64,000 nucleotides of DNA, taken from NCBI RefSeq assembly GCF_046630445.1, contig NC_092341.1, positions 220,470,001 to 220,534,000 on the forward strand. The letters run 5' to 3'. Source of the stretch: Rutidosis leptorrhynchoides. Its lineage: Eukaryota > Streptophyta > Magnoliopsida > Asterales > Asteraceae. A model generated the notes under the pieces. The model saw nothing but the letters and a program-made list of their open reading frames with translations. It was not told the origin of the DNA and ran no database searches. Below are positions 48,619 to 59,990 of this stretch, piece after piece; within the stretch, counting starts at the first letter, position 1; each line of letters starts with the position of its first letter. The translations under genes and the position numbers were made by a program.

Positions 48619-50330
48619 GAGCACCAGGAGTCGAACCCCATTTTCACCGTTATTAAAATTTAACGATGGGGATAGTGGAAAATCCCACTCCCTCCCGCCG
48701 TTAAATCAGCGATAAAGCCCACCGTCGGGCACCACCTTTGCTATGGTAACGGTGTGTTTGTTTGAAATATATCCGTTATTCAACAGATATATTCATTAAA
48801 TATTATTTTTTTCTTCTATATTTACATCTACATTTTATACTCATTTTCACAACAACAACAACAATATTTCTTCATATTAATTTCTCCAAATTAACTTCCC
48901 TTCTCCAAATTAACTTATTTCTTTCATAAAATGTCTTCAACATCATCGTCTAATGAAGAGAATTTGATGCAAGTGCTCGATATAATAAACAGCGAGGCGT
49001 TAGAGAGTGAAAATGAGGCGGACAGTTCAAACACACGTCGTTACATAGACCGTGAACATGAAGCCGCACATGTACGTCTTATTACCGCCTATTTTGTTGA
49101 AAGTTTCAAATACTCCGACAAAAATTTTTAAAGGAGGTTTCGGATGCGGCGTCGCGTATTTCTCCGAATTATGAAAGATATTCTCAACTACCGTATAGAT
49201 CCGCTACCTGAATAGTTTAGGTATTTTCATTTACGAGTTGATGTGCGCGACAAGTTGAGTATTAGTACATACTTAAAAATAACTGCCGCTCTATGACAAT
49301 TAGCTTATGGTGATACACCCGATCTTTTTAACGAGTACTTGCAAATGTCGGAATGAACATGTCCTGAATCGCTAATGAACTTTTGTAAGCGTATTATTGA
49401 TTTATATAAAGATGAATATATGCGAGAGCCTACCACGGATGATATCAAACGATTGTATGAAGCTCACGAAGATATTCACGGTTTACCTGGAATGATGAGA
49501 AGCATAGATTGTATGCATTGGGCATGGGGAAAATGTCCCGTTGCATGGAAAGGTCAATTTACTCGAGGCGATCATAAAGTTTCAACTATTATGCTAGAAG
49601 CCGTAGCCTCATATGATAACTGGATTTGGCATGCTTTCTTTGGGGTTGCGGGTTCAAACAATGACTTAAACGTCTTGAATGCTAATAGTCTCTTTAACTC
49701 AATGCTTAATGAAGAAATAGAAGACATTCTTTTTAATGTAAATGGGGTTGAGAGGACTTTTGGTAATTTACAAGGGTGTTGGCATATACTACAATAACCA
49801 GCAAGGGCATATAGCATCAATGTTAAGAAATAAATGATGTATACAAGCATTATCTTACACAATATAATTGTTGAAGATAATAGTTTTGCTCTAACCGAAA
49901 ATGATTGGGTTTACGAACCCGTTCATAATATGCAAACAACTTGGATCGAGAGGTGTGAAACATACAGGAGGAGGACTAAAGAATTACGAGATATGGAAGT
50001 GAATGAGGGCCTACGATCAGATTTGGTTGAACATGTATGGGCTAATCGTGAGACGTCGGGGACGAATTAAGTATTGTGTTTTTTATTAAGTAATTTATTT
50101 TTTTAAGTATTATTTTTTTAATTACTGTAATTTTTTTTATTAATGAAATTTAGTATTGCATTTGTTTTTAAATTTATAATATATAATTAAACTAAATAAT
50201 ATTATTAAAAGTGTTAAAAAACTATTAAATAATGATTTAACACTGAGATTTAACACACAACGATTTCCCCTGTTTTGACCCCAGCGTTAAATCCAGTGTT
50301 AAATTTAACACCGAATGACTCCTAGTGCTC
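48619..50330 (+). mobile_element. PIF/Harbinger-type DNA transposon, internally deleted
   Basis: 1712 bp bounded by inverted ends gagcaccaggagtc (48619-48632) and gactcctagtgctc (50317-50330), one mismatch in 14. The 3-bp flanks are ata and tta, an imperfect form of the usual TTA duplication. It encodes a damaged Harbinger transposase and no second MYB-like ORF. Confidence 0.87.
48931..50070 (+). pseudogene. Harbinger transposase, stops plus core deletion
   Basis: The frame opens at ATG 48931 (Ser/Glu-rich N-terminus) and has stops near 49129, 49215, 49295 and 49355. The best preserved part (49375-49797) has GMMRSIDCMHWAWGKCPVAW with the first catalytic Asp, then LEAVASYDNWIWHAFFG and GSNNDLNVL. 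The family normally has about 70 residues between FNVNG and VERTFG, including the second Asp in a GYYLADGIYP-type block. Here those two flanks are fused, so the second Asp is gone. The third acidic residue region (VERTFGNLQGCW) and the C-terminus to 50070 remain. Confidence 0.87.
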
Positions 50331-50509
50331 TTAGGGTTATTGTACCCAACAATAAGAGTGATTCAAAAAATCACCCTTCCCACAATAGACAAACGAAGAT
50401 AAAAACTAAAGAAAATAAGAACGCGATGAATTAAAGTGGTTATATGTAATCAACGAATTGATTACTATAATCCACGACCCAACTAGAGAGATTTTATTGA
50501 TCATTTTCG
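50331..50509. other. Spacer before the Athila-3 LTR
   Basis: Short AT-rich stretch. The exact LTR start is unclear, and tgatacaatg at 50510 is my best guess. Confidence 0.4.
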
Positions 50510-51579
50510 TGATACAATGTGTGGGTTACAATACGATGTTTATATAGGTGATTGCGACGTTTCATGTTCAACTTATAATAATATAAAAACAATGATAAAA
50601 CACTTAACTAATCAACACAAACGCCCGGGCAACAATAACCCGATCATTATAGCAACTAACAAGTATTCAGGCAAGGTTCGTTCCACAGGGAGCACTTTAC
50701 ATGAATCTCAAAACACTAATAATTATTCGAAGTTGATTGGGGGGTTTTGATAAAGTGTTGATTAAGCTAAACTTAAACTAAAAGAGATTAACAAATAAGA
50801 TAAAAATGTATCCACTTGATTATTCCACCTTTTGCCATGGTTTACCCAATTCATTCATTACATAACTATGTTCAAACATATAGTTTCATTTCCATTCGTT
50901 AACTTCCATAAAACCTCAATCACATGAAATTCGTTAACTCACATAGATTAATTTCAAAGATCAAACAATGTTTTGAGTGAGATCACCGAGACTCAATTTT
51001 GAATTAAAATCACTTAAAATTCTTTAATTATCAAAATCACTTAAGATGATGAACACCACTATGTTGACTAAAGACCAATTGAAAACCAACCCAAACCAAG
51101 AACACAATCACTTGAAATTCTCAATTGAATTGTCTAGATCAGACAAGGTGTTGAAGCACAAATTATTTCACTAATCAAATCACTTAGAAAAGCTACAGAA
51201 TCTATGTAATTAAAGTAAAGTCTAAAATAAATGCATAACAATGGATCATCAATTAAGCACAATAATCATCAACTCATTCAAACACCCAATTCATAGATTA
51301 GGAAAAATTCAAGCATCAAGTTTACAAATCAAGTGAACACAAGTAATCTAAGCTATAATCATTGTATAAACAAGAAATAAATCAAAGAAATAACAGTCAT
51401 TAATCATTACAAATAAAATGGATAAAAGAAACTATCAAAATGGAGAAGAAACACTAAAATAGAGAATGGATGATGGAAATGGAGCTTCATTCTTCATGGA
51501 ATTGGAGTTGGGAGCTTGCAAATTGCCTTCATCTTGATGGAATCATGATTGGAACCCATTTAGGGTTCCAAAATGGCCC
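50510..51579 (-). repeat. Athila-3 LTR, left piece
   Basis: It contains ggttcgttccacaggga at 50677-50693, the same 17-bp block as in the Athila-1 LTRs (2707 and 17669 region). It ends where the Athila-2 element inserted. The continuation is 59505-59953. The orientation follows from the PPT and hairpin on its right side. Confidence 0.62.
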
Positions 51580-51755
51580 TGATCACTCCTAAATTATACA
51601 GTTTTTTGATAATATTTTGAGAAGTTATCTTTGTACTTTGAGGTTATTTTAATCCTAAAACACACTAAAATGGGAAAAAAGGTAATTCTAATAATTTTAT
51701 CAAAGTTATGTATCAAACAGGATCAGAAACAGGAAAGATTGCAGAAAAGGCTGTG

Positions 51756-52122
51756 AAGCTGCCGACATGGGGTCAAGGAAGCCGCCGGCCTGGGGTTGAA
51801 TACGCCAGAGTATTCTAGAATTTATAAAGAATTGAAAGAACTTGTTGATCAAGTAAAAAGCAGATGAAGCCGTCGGCTTCATCCTAAAGCCGCCGGCCTA
51901 ATGAATACGGTTTCTCGACTTAACGACCAAGTTCAAGTAAAATTAGAAACAAAATCTGAAAGATTTGCCGAATCACTGAAGCCGCCGGCCTGCTACCAAG
52001 CCGCTCGCTTAATTATGGCAGTTACGCATTTTGTGCTTGCGGATTAAGTTAAACTTGCAGAAGGAGTCACCGACCTAAGGCAAGCCGCCGCCGGCGGCTT
52101 CCCACTGAAGCCGCCGGCTTGG
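51756..52122 (+). promoter_or_regulatory. Paired GC-rich motif array upstream of the Athila-2 TATA box
   Basis: Near-palindromic aagccgccggctt-type motifs begin near 51756 and 51779, 51867 and 51887, 51979 and 51998, and 52082 and 52108. Partners are 19-26 bp apart and pairs recur about every 103-112 bp. One copy, 51863-51883, is a 21-nt inverted repeat around a single T. Three more copies lie downstream at about 52455, 52476 and 52498. Confidence 0.7.
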
Positions 52123-52139
52123 ACACCGTTTCTGAATAT

Positions 52140-52147
52140 TATAAATA
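52140..52147 (+). promoter_or_regulatory. TATA box of the Athila-2 5' LTR
   Basis: TATAAATA, 20 bp downstream of the last GC-rich motif. The matching box in the 3' LTR is at 58110-58117. Confidence 0.6.
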
Positions 52148-53541
52148 GAGGGCTCCAGTCTCAGTTTTAGATGTGCAATTGAGTACAACTCAATACAGTT
52201 TAGTTTAGTTTCGTTTTTCTTTTAGGGTTTTCTCTAAAACCTTAGATTAGATTTACTTTTCATTGTACTCAAGAATCATTCAAGTTTTAATTCAAGTTTC
52301 TTACATCTACCTTTTTAAGGTATGATTCGATCTTTACTTTATTATTTAGTCTATTTTATTTACTTTATAATTGTTTCCGTTCTTCTTCTGCTATGAACTA
52401 AACGTTCATAGTGGTTACATGGACGAAAACTGAACTTCATCTGGGAATCAGACGAAGCCTCCGACCTCACCTTCTAAGCTGCCGCCTTTTTGGGAACAAA
52501 GTCACCGGCTTTGTGTGCTTTATCCGTACAGTTTCTGGTTCTTTTCCAGATCTGTATGGTCGAGTTTCTGTAATGATATTTGAATTGTTTTGAATCTGTT
52601 TGCTTAAATATACTTGTTTTCCATGCTTAATGATTAAATAATATGATTCTATGCTTGATTAGTACTTGATTCGATGATCTATTGTTCGATTCATGCTACT
52701 TGTTTAGATCTAGTCCATCAAACTTGTCATATTGAATTGCATGCAACTAGGTTAAACAGCATAATGGTGATAAACTTATTTAATTAGAATTACGCTTATA
52801 TAATAGAGTTTGATATTGTTAGGCTTAATCGAAGAACCTTTGTTTGGATTTGTTTAATTAATGATTGCATGAGAACTTAGCAGTAATTGACTTTCAGCTA
52901 GTAACTTGAATTGATCTACTTGGTGTATAATAGCTTATATAATTTGTCAGTCTATTTTTATGTTAATCCTCATCACAAGATTGATATGTATCATGTAATT
53001 GAATTAAATATGAAGAATTAAGATGTTAGTTATGCACATCACATATCTTGCATATGCTTTAAGTCCTACTTGTTGAATAATATGCAACACTTAGCTTAAC
53101 CTACTTAAGGATAATAGTTGGTCTATGATTATTATTCTGCTTTGTGTTAATATAAGTTATGAAACTTTCCTAATATGATTCCCGTATGAGTTATTCGTTC
53201 ATGTAATTGCTTTTATTTTTATCTGTTTATTTTGAATCTTTGATTTCTTGTTTTATTTTATTGCTTTGTTTATCTTTAAAGCATCTCTTCCCTAAGAGAT
53301 AAGAATCTATCCCATAAAAGACATTAAAATCTATCTTTAATTCTTTAATAAAAATTAAACTATATAAATAAAAAAACTCTTATCTGCATCTACGCTCTCT
53401 TGAGACGATAACCTAAAATACTACATCTGATCGGGTTTTGTTGCTCGTTAGGGTGTTAAAAGTAAAATAAGGTTTTATAAATTTAAAAGTTGAAATAAAA
53501 TATTAAGCACTACTGCACACACTTTTAATACATCAACTTTT

Positions 53542-53559
53542 TGGCGTCGCTGCCGGAGA
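53542..53559 (+). other. Primer-binding site of Athila-2
   Basis: tggcgtcgctgccggaga, six bases after the 5' LTR. tRNA-Asp-like, with a few mismatches. Confidence 0.75.
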
Positions 53560-53881
53560 GCACGGTAAATACGGAATTTGGATATACTTTGGTTATTGAT
53601 ATTCCTTGAAAATGGGTGATGACTGTCTTCCTTTAGGGGAGGGTTGCTGGGGTTCCGATTTAAAGGCTCCTGCTTGAGCCTAGACGCTGATGGGTCACTT
53701 AAGTATTGAAAGATTCAATAGGCCGTGTATGTTTGATTATTCGTTGATATGCGATAAAAGTTGTTATTTAATATTTATATTATTTATTATGTCATTAATA
53801 TTCATTATTATAATTTTTATCAATTTAAAATTTATTAATATGCTAACATACTTCTAGATATTAGAATAACTTTAAAATTAA

Positions 53882-53882
53882 G

Positions 53883-53946
<64 letters not shown>
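53882..53946. repeat. AT microsatellite in the Athila-2 leader
   Basis: Uninterrupted (AT)n shortly before the gag start. Confidence 0.95.
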
Positions 53947-53948
<2 letters not shown>

Positions 53949-53988
53949 TTTTAGGTCTAAAACATTTTCTCCTAAAATATTTCTTTTT

Positions 53989-55262
53989 ATGATTCTAGAT
54001 CACATGAATACTCGATCCAAGAAACCCGTCTTACAAGACATGTTACCAAATTTCGATATATTATTTAAACCTTCTAAGGATTCGAATATTGTTAAGAAAT
54101 TAAATTTCAAGGAAGGAACTACTTCAAATGATGATTCATTATCTAGTCCACCGTCTAGTCCTGATTCTAATTTGGGATCTCTTTTTGGTTCAGAAATTGA
54201 AATGACTACTGATTCAATGGAAGCGTTAATGAAAGTGGGTCGGGAAGGATTAGGTCACGCTATTACTCAGCCTGTTATAAAAGAAAACGTTGATATTAAA
54301 GGTCCTATATTTCATTTGCTTAAGGATAACCAATTTAGGGGTACTGAAAAGGAAGATGCTAATGCTCACATTTAGAATTTTAAAGATATTTGTAATTTGT
54401 TTAACATTAATAATGTGGAAAGTAATGTCATCTATCTTCGTCTCTTTCCATGGTCACTAAAAGATGAAGCTGAGGAATGGTTAAACTCGTTACCTGAAGG
54501 AGATATTACTAGTTGGGATACTATGGTTGAAAAATTTCTAACTCGATTCTTTCCCGCATCAAAAACTGTCACCCTTCAAATTGAAATTGCTAATTTTCGT
54601 CAGATAACTAACGAGTCTCTTTATTCTGCTTGGGTTCGATTTGGTCAAATGCTTAGAGGTTGTCCACAACATGGTTTGGATAAGTTTAAAAAGATAACTA
54701 CTTTCTATAAAGGTTGTGATATTGCTACAAGAAGAGAGATTGATACATCTGCTGGAGGAAACATCATGAGTAAAACTGCCGAAGAAGCTGAAACATTAAT
54801 CAATAAGTTAGCTGCTCATTCCCATGAATGGCATCAAGACTTAGACATTTCTAGCTCGATAAAATCTGTTAGTTATGATTATGAAGATATGGTTAAAGCT
54901 ATGAATGTGCAGTTGGGTAATCTCGGAAGGAAAATTGAAAAGCTTACCAAAGAAATGCATATGATTAAGGTAGGTTGTGAAAAATTACAAGGTCCTCATG
55001 ATACTAAAGATTGTGTTGCTAGTCTTACTACAGAGCAAGTTGAGAATGTTTCTTACGCGAGTCAATATTAAGGAAACCCAAACTACCGTAATAATTATAA
55101 TACACCTTATCCTAATAATAATAAAAATCCACCTGGTTTCTTTCCTATTAGAGCACCCTTCATTCCAAATTTATCTTCTAATGCTCAAACAGACAAGAAG
55201 TCTAATCTTGAAGAAAGCATCCTAACTTTCATCAAGAATCAAAATGAAGCTATGATAACATA
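53989..55262 (+). pseudogene. Athila-2 gag
   Basis: One frame with stops at 54373 (likely Trp codon lost), 55069 and about 55260. An acidic, Ser-rich N-terminus is followed by the gag core (YLRLFPWSLKDEAEEWLNSL, then VEKFLTRFFPASKTVTLQ, then LRGCPQHGLDKF), closely similar in layout to Athila-1 gag. The knuckle is degenerate: GCEKLQGPHDTKDC has lost one Cys. An Asn/Tyr-rich tail follows. Confidence 0.85.
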
Positions 55263-55403
55263 AAAGCTCAACTTTCCCAAGTGCAAAATAATCATCAAGT
55301 GTCCATTCAAAACTTAGAATGCAATGTTGTTAAGTTGTTCAAACTTGTCGAGGGTAAAGTTCCTGCTGAATCTGAAGTTTCTAAATAAGTTCGTTTTGAA
55401 AAG

Positions 55404-56476
55404 GTGAATGTGATTAGAGAAGTTAATAAGGTTGATATTTATGAACCTGGTTTAAGGTATTTATGGGAGTTTGAAATGGTAGAGGAAGAATATGATCAAG
55501 AAATTAAAAACTTGACTGCTAATGAAGAAGATAAGTCAAAAGATGCTAAAGTTCGAGGTCTTTATCGTGATGAAGTAATCTTTATGCATGAGTTATTTGA
55601 TGAGAAGGAAGAAGAGGTTGATAAAAAGGTTGATGAAAGTGATGAAGTTACTAGTGAAAAATCTGAAAAATCGGAGTGTGAAAATAAAGATGATTGGTTA
55701 GCTGATACTATGAAACAGTTGGATGAAAGAAGAAAAGAAGGTTTCCGCCCTCTTTATTCATACACAATTGATCCGATAGACCCATATGCATCATCTGAAA
55801 TTCCTGTTGTTATGCGCACTGATCCAGGGGAATTCCAAATCCCTTGCTTAATTCGTGGTCTCATTCCGGTTATTGGATTAGCTGATACTGGTTCTAGCAT
55901 TAATGTTATGCCATTCTCCATTTACAATCACTTAGGATTGCCATCGTTGGAACCTATAAAAGGGATGTGTGCTTTGCTGATAGTCGTTTACATGAACCAT
56001 TAAGGGTTGTTAAACAAGTTGAAGTTATCATTGGTTCTGCTTTCTATAGAATTGATTTCGTGGTTATGGACATGAAAGAAGATCCTATAACTCCTTTAAT
56101 CTTAGGATCTCTGTTTCTAGCTACTGCTCGTACCACCATTAACTATGCCGATAATACGTTTATCATTCATTATGTTGCTATATTTGAATATATTCTGTTG
56201 GTCCCAAGATCTAAAGTTCCTCGCTCAAATGTGAAAATGGTTAAAACTGAGAAGGATGATGACAATGATTTCACCGTTGATAAAATAGTGACTGAATTCA
56301 TAAAAGAGCAATATAAGCTTAGCACCGAAGTGAGAAAACAAATCTATGAGTTAAATGTTACATTTGAAATGTCTTTTCGTAGGAGTCTTGACACCACATT
56401 GAATTTCTTGCATCAAATTAAGATGTTAAGTGAGTATGAGAAGAATAAGTATGGGGAAAATAAGCCTAAGGAGTGA
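55404..56476 (+). pseudogene. Athila-2 protease region
   Basis: The protease active site is intact as GLADTGSSINVMPFSIYNHL (about 55877-55936), preceded by an acidic Glu/Lys/Asp-rich spacer. A frame change near 55970 moves the reading frame, and the protease continues as VEVIIGSAFYRIDFVVMDM and PLILGSLFLATARTTI. After that comes a short tail to a stop at 56474. No reverse transcriptase follows. Confidence 0.83.
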
Positions 56477-56479
56477 TTA

Positions 56480-57505
56480 CGTTAGAAGAATGAGTAGCGC
56501 AATCAACTCTATAATCAAAACTACCTATCCCTATATGTGTTTATTAGGATTATGTTTTTTTTTTCCTAAGTGTTTTATTATTTTGATACTTGTTTAATTA
56601 TGAATGTAAGAGCAATATAGCTCCTAAATGTTAAATTGTTTAAGTGATGAAAATTATTAATAAACTATTATGTTTATGTTATACTTTGCATTATTTAATA
56701 TTTTGTCAAGTTATTTATATTCAATTCAAAAGAAGTCCGCAAAAGTGCTCCGCAATCATTCTATGATCCTACAATCAAGTAACATCACTCTTTCCCTTAT
56801 TATCAATTATGTCTTTCATTTATTATTTTCTTTTATTATAAATGCAATGAGGACATTGCATAATCAAAGTGTGGGGAGGGAAGTGATTACTCACTTAAAA
56901 AGATTAAAAGATACTATATTTTTCCGAAAAAGGTCAAAAATGGGTACAAATATTTTTTTAGAAAGTATAAATTCTTAGTCAAACTTATGTTTTTTTTACT
57001 AACTTACTCTTAAAGGTAATAATAGAACTACTCTCAATTTCGAGATCGAATTACTTGTATAAGATAAGAATTTTAAAAGCTAAAAATTGTGAAATGATTG
57101 CAAACTTATAGCCACTACCATATGTCATAATAAGCATAGACCACTGAGGCAGCAAAAGAGTCTAAACAAGGACCAATTTAGAAAAATTGCCAAGTGTAAA
57201 GCTAAATGTTGAACATGGAAGCAAAAGAAATAAAAAATTTAAAAGAGCCCAATGAAGGCCAACAAAAAAAAAAGAGTTCCAATGAGAACCATACACTTTT
57301 AAAATTCTAGTTAGAAAACAAAAGAGTCCAATGATGACCAACTTGTATAAATTTAACTTAATAAACATATGACTACTTGTAATCCTTGGTCTGGTTCAGA
57401 CTAGTTCTTACGAATAATAAAAACTAACTTCTTATTAAGACATATTTTTGACTTTGCAATTTTACTTTAACTTTATACCCATTCAAAGTATTATGATTTA
57501 TAAGG
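56480..57505 (+). other. Athila-2 3' non-coding region
   Basis: It contains the internal hairpin and polypurine-like tract. It also has a loose repeat of aaagagtccaatgaggaccaa at about 57155, 57243, 57281 and 57320. No gene is seen. Confidence 0.6.
56842..56885 (+). other. Internal hairpin plus polypurine-like tract (Athila-2)
   Basis: ATGCAATG-AGGA-CATTGCAT (56842-56861), a perfect 8-bp stem, is followed by aatca and aagtgtggggaggg. Confidence 0.7.
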
Positions 57506-57544
57506 TTTACTTGAGAACAAGTAAAGGTTTAAGTGTGGGGAATC
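57506..57544 (+). other. Hairpin and polypurine tract before the Athila-2 3' LTR
   Basis: TTTACTTG-AGAA-CAAGTAAA (57506-57525), an 8-bp stem, is followed by ggttt and aagtgtggggaatc, which abuts the LTR. Confidence 0.75.
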
Positions 57545-59504
57545 TGATAACTCCTAAATTATACAGTTTTTTTGGTAACATTTTGAGGAGTTATCTTACT
57601 ACTTTAAGGACATTTTAATCTTAAAACGCACTAAAATGGTTAAAATGAGAAAAAAATGTAATTCTAATGATTTTATCAAAGTTATGTATCAAACATGATC
57701 AAAAACAGAAAAAATTGCAGAAAAGGCTGTGAAGCCACCGGCATGGGGTCAAGGAAGCCGCCGGCCTGGGGTTGAATACACCAGAATGTTCTAGAATTTA
57801 TGTAGAATTGAAAGAACTTGTTGATCAACTAAAAAACAGATGAAGCCGACGGCTTCATCCTAAAGCCGCCAGCCTAATGAACACAGTTTCTTGACTTAAC
57901 GACCAAGTTCAAGTAAAATTGGAAACAAAATCAGAAAGATTTTCCGGATCACTGAAGCCGCCAGCCTGCTACCAAGCTGCCGGCTTAATTATGACGGTTA
58001 CGCATTTTGTGCTTGCAGATTAAGTTAAACTTGCAGAAGGAGTCACCGACCTATGACAAGCCGTCGGCTTCCCACTGAAGCCACCGGCTTAGCCACCGTT
58101 TCTAAATATTATAAATAGAGGGCTCCAGTCTCAGTTTTAGGTGTGCAATTTAGTACAACTCAATGCACTTTAGTTTAGTTTAGTTTTTCTTTTAGGGTTT
58201 TCTCTAAAACCTTAGATTAGATTTACTTTTCAATGTACTCAAGAATCATTCAAGTTTTAATTCATGTTTCTTACATCTACCTTTTTAATTTATGATTCTA
58301 TCTTTACTTTATTGTTTAGTCTATTTTATTTACTTTAATTATTTCTGTTCATCTTCTGCTATGAACTAAACGTTCATAGTGGTTACATGGACGAAAACTG
58401 AACTTCATCTGGGAATCAGATGAAGCTGCCTGCCTCACCTTCCAAGCCGTCAGCTTGGTGGGAACAAAGCCGCCGGCTTCGTGTGCTTTATCCGTAAAGT
58501 TCTGGTTCTTTTTCAGATCTGTATGGTCGAGTTTCTATAATGACATTTGAATTGTTTTGAATCTGTTTTGCTTAAATATACTTGTTTGCCATGCTTAATG
58601 ATTAAATAATATGATTCTAGGATTGATTAGTACTTGATCCGATGATATATTGTTCGATTTATGCTACTTGTTTAGATCTAGTCCATCAAACTTGTCAAAT
58701 TGAATTGCATGCAACTAGGTTAAACAACATAATGGTGATAAATTTATTTAATTAGAATTACGCTTATATAATAGAGTTTGATATTGTTAGTCTTAATCTA
58801 AGAACCTTTGTTTGGATCTGTTTAATTAATGATTGAATGAGAACTTAGTAGTAATTGACTTTCAGCTAGTAACTTGAGTTGATCTACTTGGTGTTTAATA
58901 ACTTATATAATTTGCCAGTCTATTTGCATGTTAATCCTTATCACAAGATTGATATGTATCATGTAATTGAATTAATTATGAAGAATTAAGATGTTAGTTA
59001 TGCACATCACATATCTACCATATGCTTTAAGTCCTACTTGTTGAATGATATGCAACACTTAGCTTAACCTGCTCATGGATAATAGTTGGTCTATGATTAT
59101 TATTCTGCTTTATGTTAATATAAGTTATGAAACCTGCCTAATATGATTCCCGTATGAGTTATTCGTTCATGTAATTGCTTTTATTTTTATCTATTTATTT
59201 TGAATCTTCGATTCCTTGTTTTATTTTATTGCTTTGTTTATCTTTAAAGCATTTCTTTCCTAAGAGATAAGAATCTATCCCTTAAAAGACATAAAAATCT
59301 ATCTTTAATTCTTTAATAAGAATTAAACTATTTAAAAAAAAAAAACTCTTATCTGCATCTACGCTCTCTTGGGATGATAACCTAAAATACTACATCGGAT
59401 CGGGTTTTGTTACTCGTTAGGGTGTTAAAAGAAAAATAAGGTTTTATAAATTTAAAAGTTGAAATAAAAGATTAAGCACTACTGCACACACTTTTAACAC
59501 ATCA
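57545..59504 (+). repeat. Athila-2 3' LTR
   Basis: Begins TGATAACTCCTAAATTATAC and ends TTTTAACACATCA. Same structure as the 5' LTR. Confidence 0.93.
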
Positions 59505-59953
59505 TGCCCTAAGTTGCAGCTCTCTCCAAACAAAAACCCCTAACTTTCGTATTTATAGTTGCTGAAATCTGGGTTGAAAACAGCACAGGAGCACCGCAAT
59601 AGGGGCAGGAGCGCCGCAATAGGTGCACCGCAATTGCCCTAGGTGCGCCGCACCATTTGTCTTGCTCGGGTTCTGTTGTTGTTTTTCTCATTTTTAGTGT
59701 ATTGGAGCACCGCAATTGACCTTTGGTGCGCCGCAATTGACCCTGGAACTTCATTTTCACTCTAAATCTTCACTAGGTTCATTCCTTTGGCCCAAGGGTT
59801 GATTCCTTAGCATAAATATGAACTTTTAGACCACTTTTGTTCCAAAACGACTAAATACCACAAAACGCTCACTAATCATCACAACCCGTATCGAAATGCC
59901 ACAAAAGTAGGGAGATATTGCGAAGATAAATACATATATTTTGAGAAATATCA
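59505..59953 (-). repeat. Athila-3 LTR, right piece
   Basis: It resumes after the Athila-2 insertion and ends aaatatca at 59953. The minus-strand TATA box TATAAAT is at 59551-59557. Paired motifs ggagcaccgcaatagg and variants lie just upstream (59588-59742). Confidence 0.7.
59588..59742 (-). promoter_or_regulatory. Paired GC-rich motifs upstream of the Athila-3 TATA box
   Basis: Copies of gg(a/t)gc(a/g)ccgcaat begin at about 59588, 59608, 59622, 59642, 59704 and 59725. They form three pairs spaced 20, 20 and 21 bp. Confidence 0.65.
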
Positions 59954-59990
59954 ATCCCCCGCACTTAAACCTTGCTTGTCCTCAAGCAAG
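59954..59990 (-). other. Polypurine tract and hairpin of Athila-3
   Basis: Minus strand CTTGCTTG-AGGA-CAAGCAAG (59990-59971), an 8-bp stem, is followed by gttt and aagtgcgggggat abutting the LTR. Confidence 0.75.

Larger units (their letters stand above)
51580..53535 (+). repeat. Athila-2 5' LTR
   Basis: Begins TGATCACTCCTAAATTATAC and ends TTTTAATACATCA. It contains GC-rich paired motifs upstream of a TATA box. Confidence 0.93.
51580..59504 (+). mobile_element. Gag-protease Athila-type element (Athila-2), plus orientation
   Basis: 7925 bp with LTRs 51580-53535 and 57545-59504. The flanks are ggccc and tgccc, an imperfect 5-bp duplication. A tRNA-Asp-like primer site, gag and protease are present, but reverse transcriptase, RNase H and integrase are absent, with only about 1 kb between protease and the 3' LTR. 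It is therefore non-autonomous. It is inserted within the LTR of another Athila family. The LTRs differ at many sites, so it is older than Athila-1. Confidence 0.9.

Noticed and set aside
52411..52593. 60-codon frame in the Athila-2 LTR
   Set aside because: It is LTR sequence containing the downstream copies of the GC-rich motif, and the other LTR does not keep it open.
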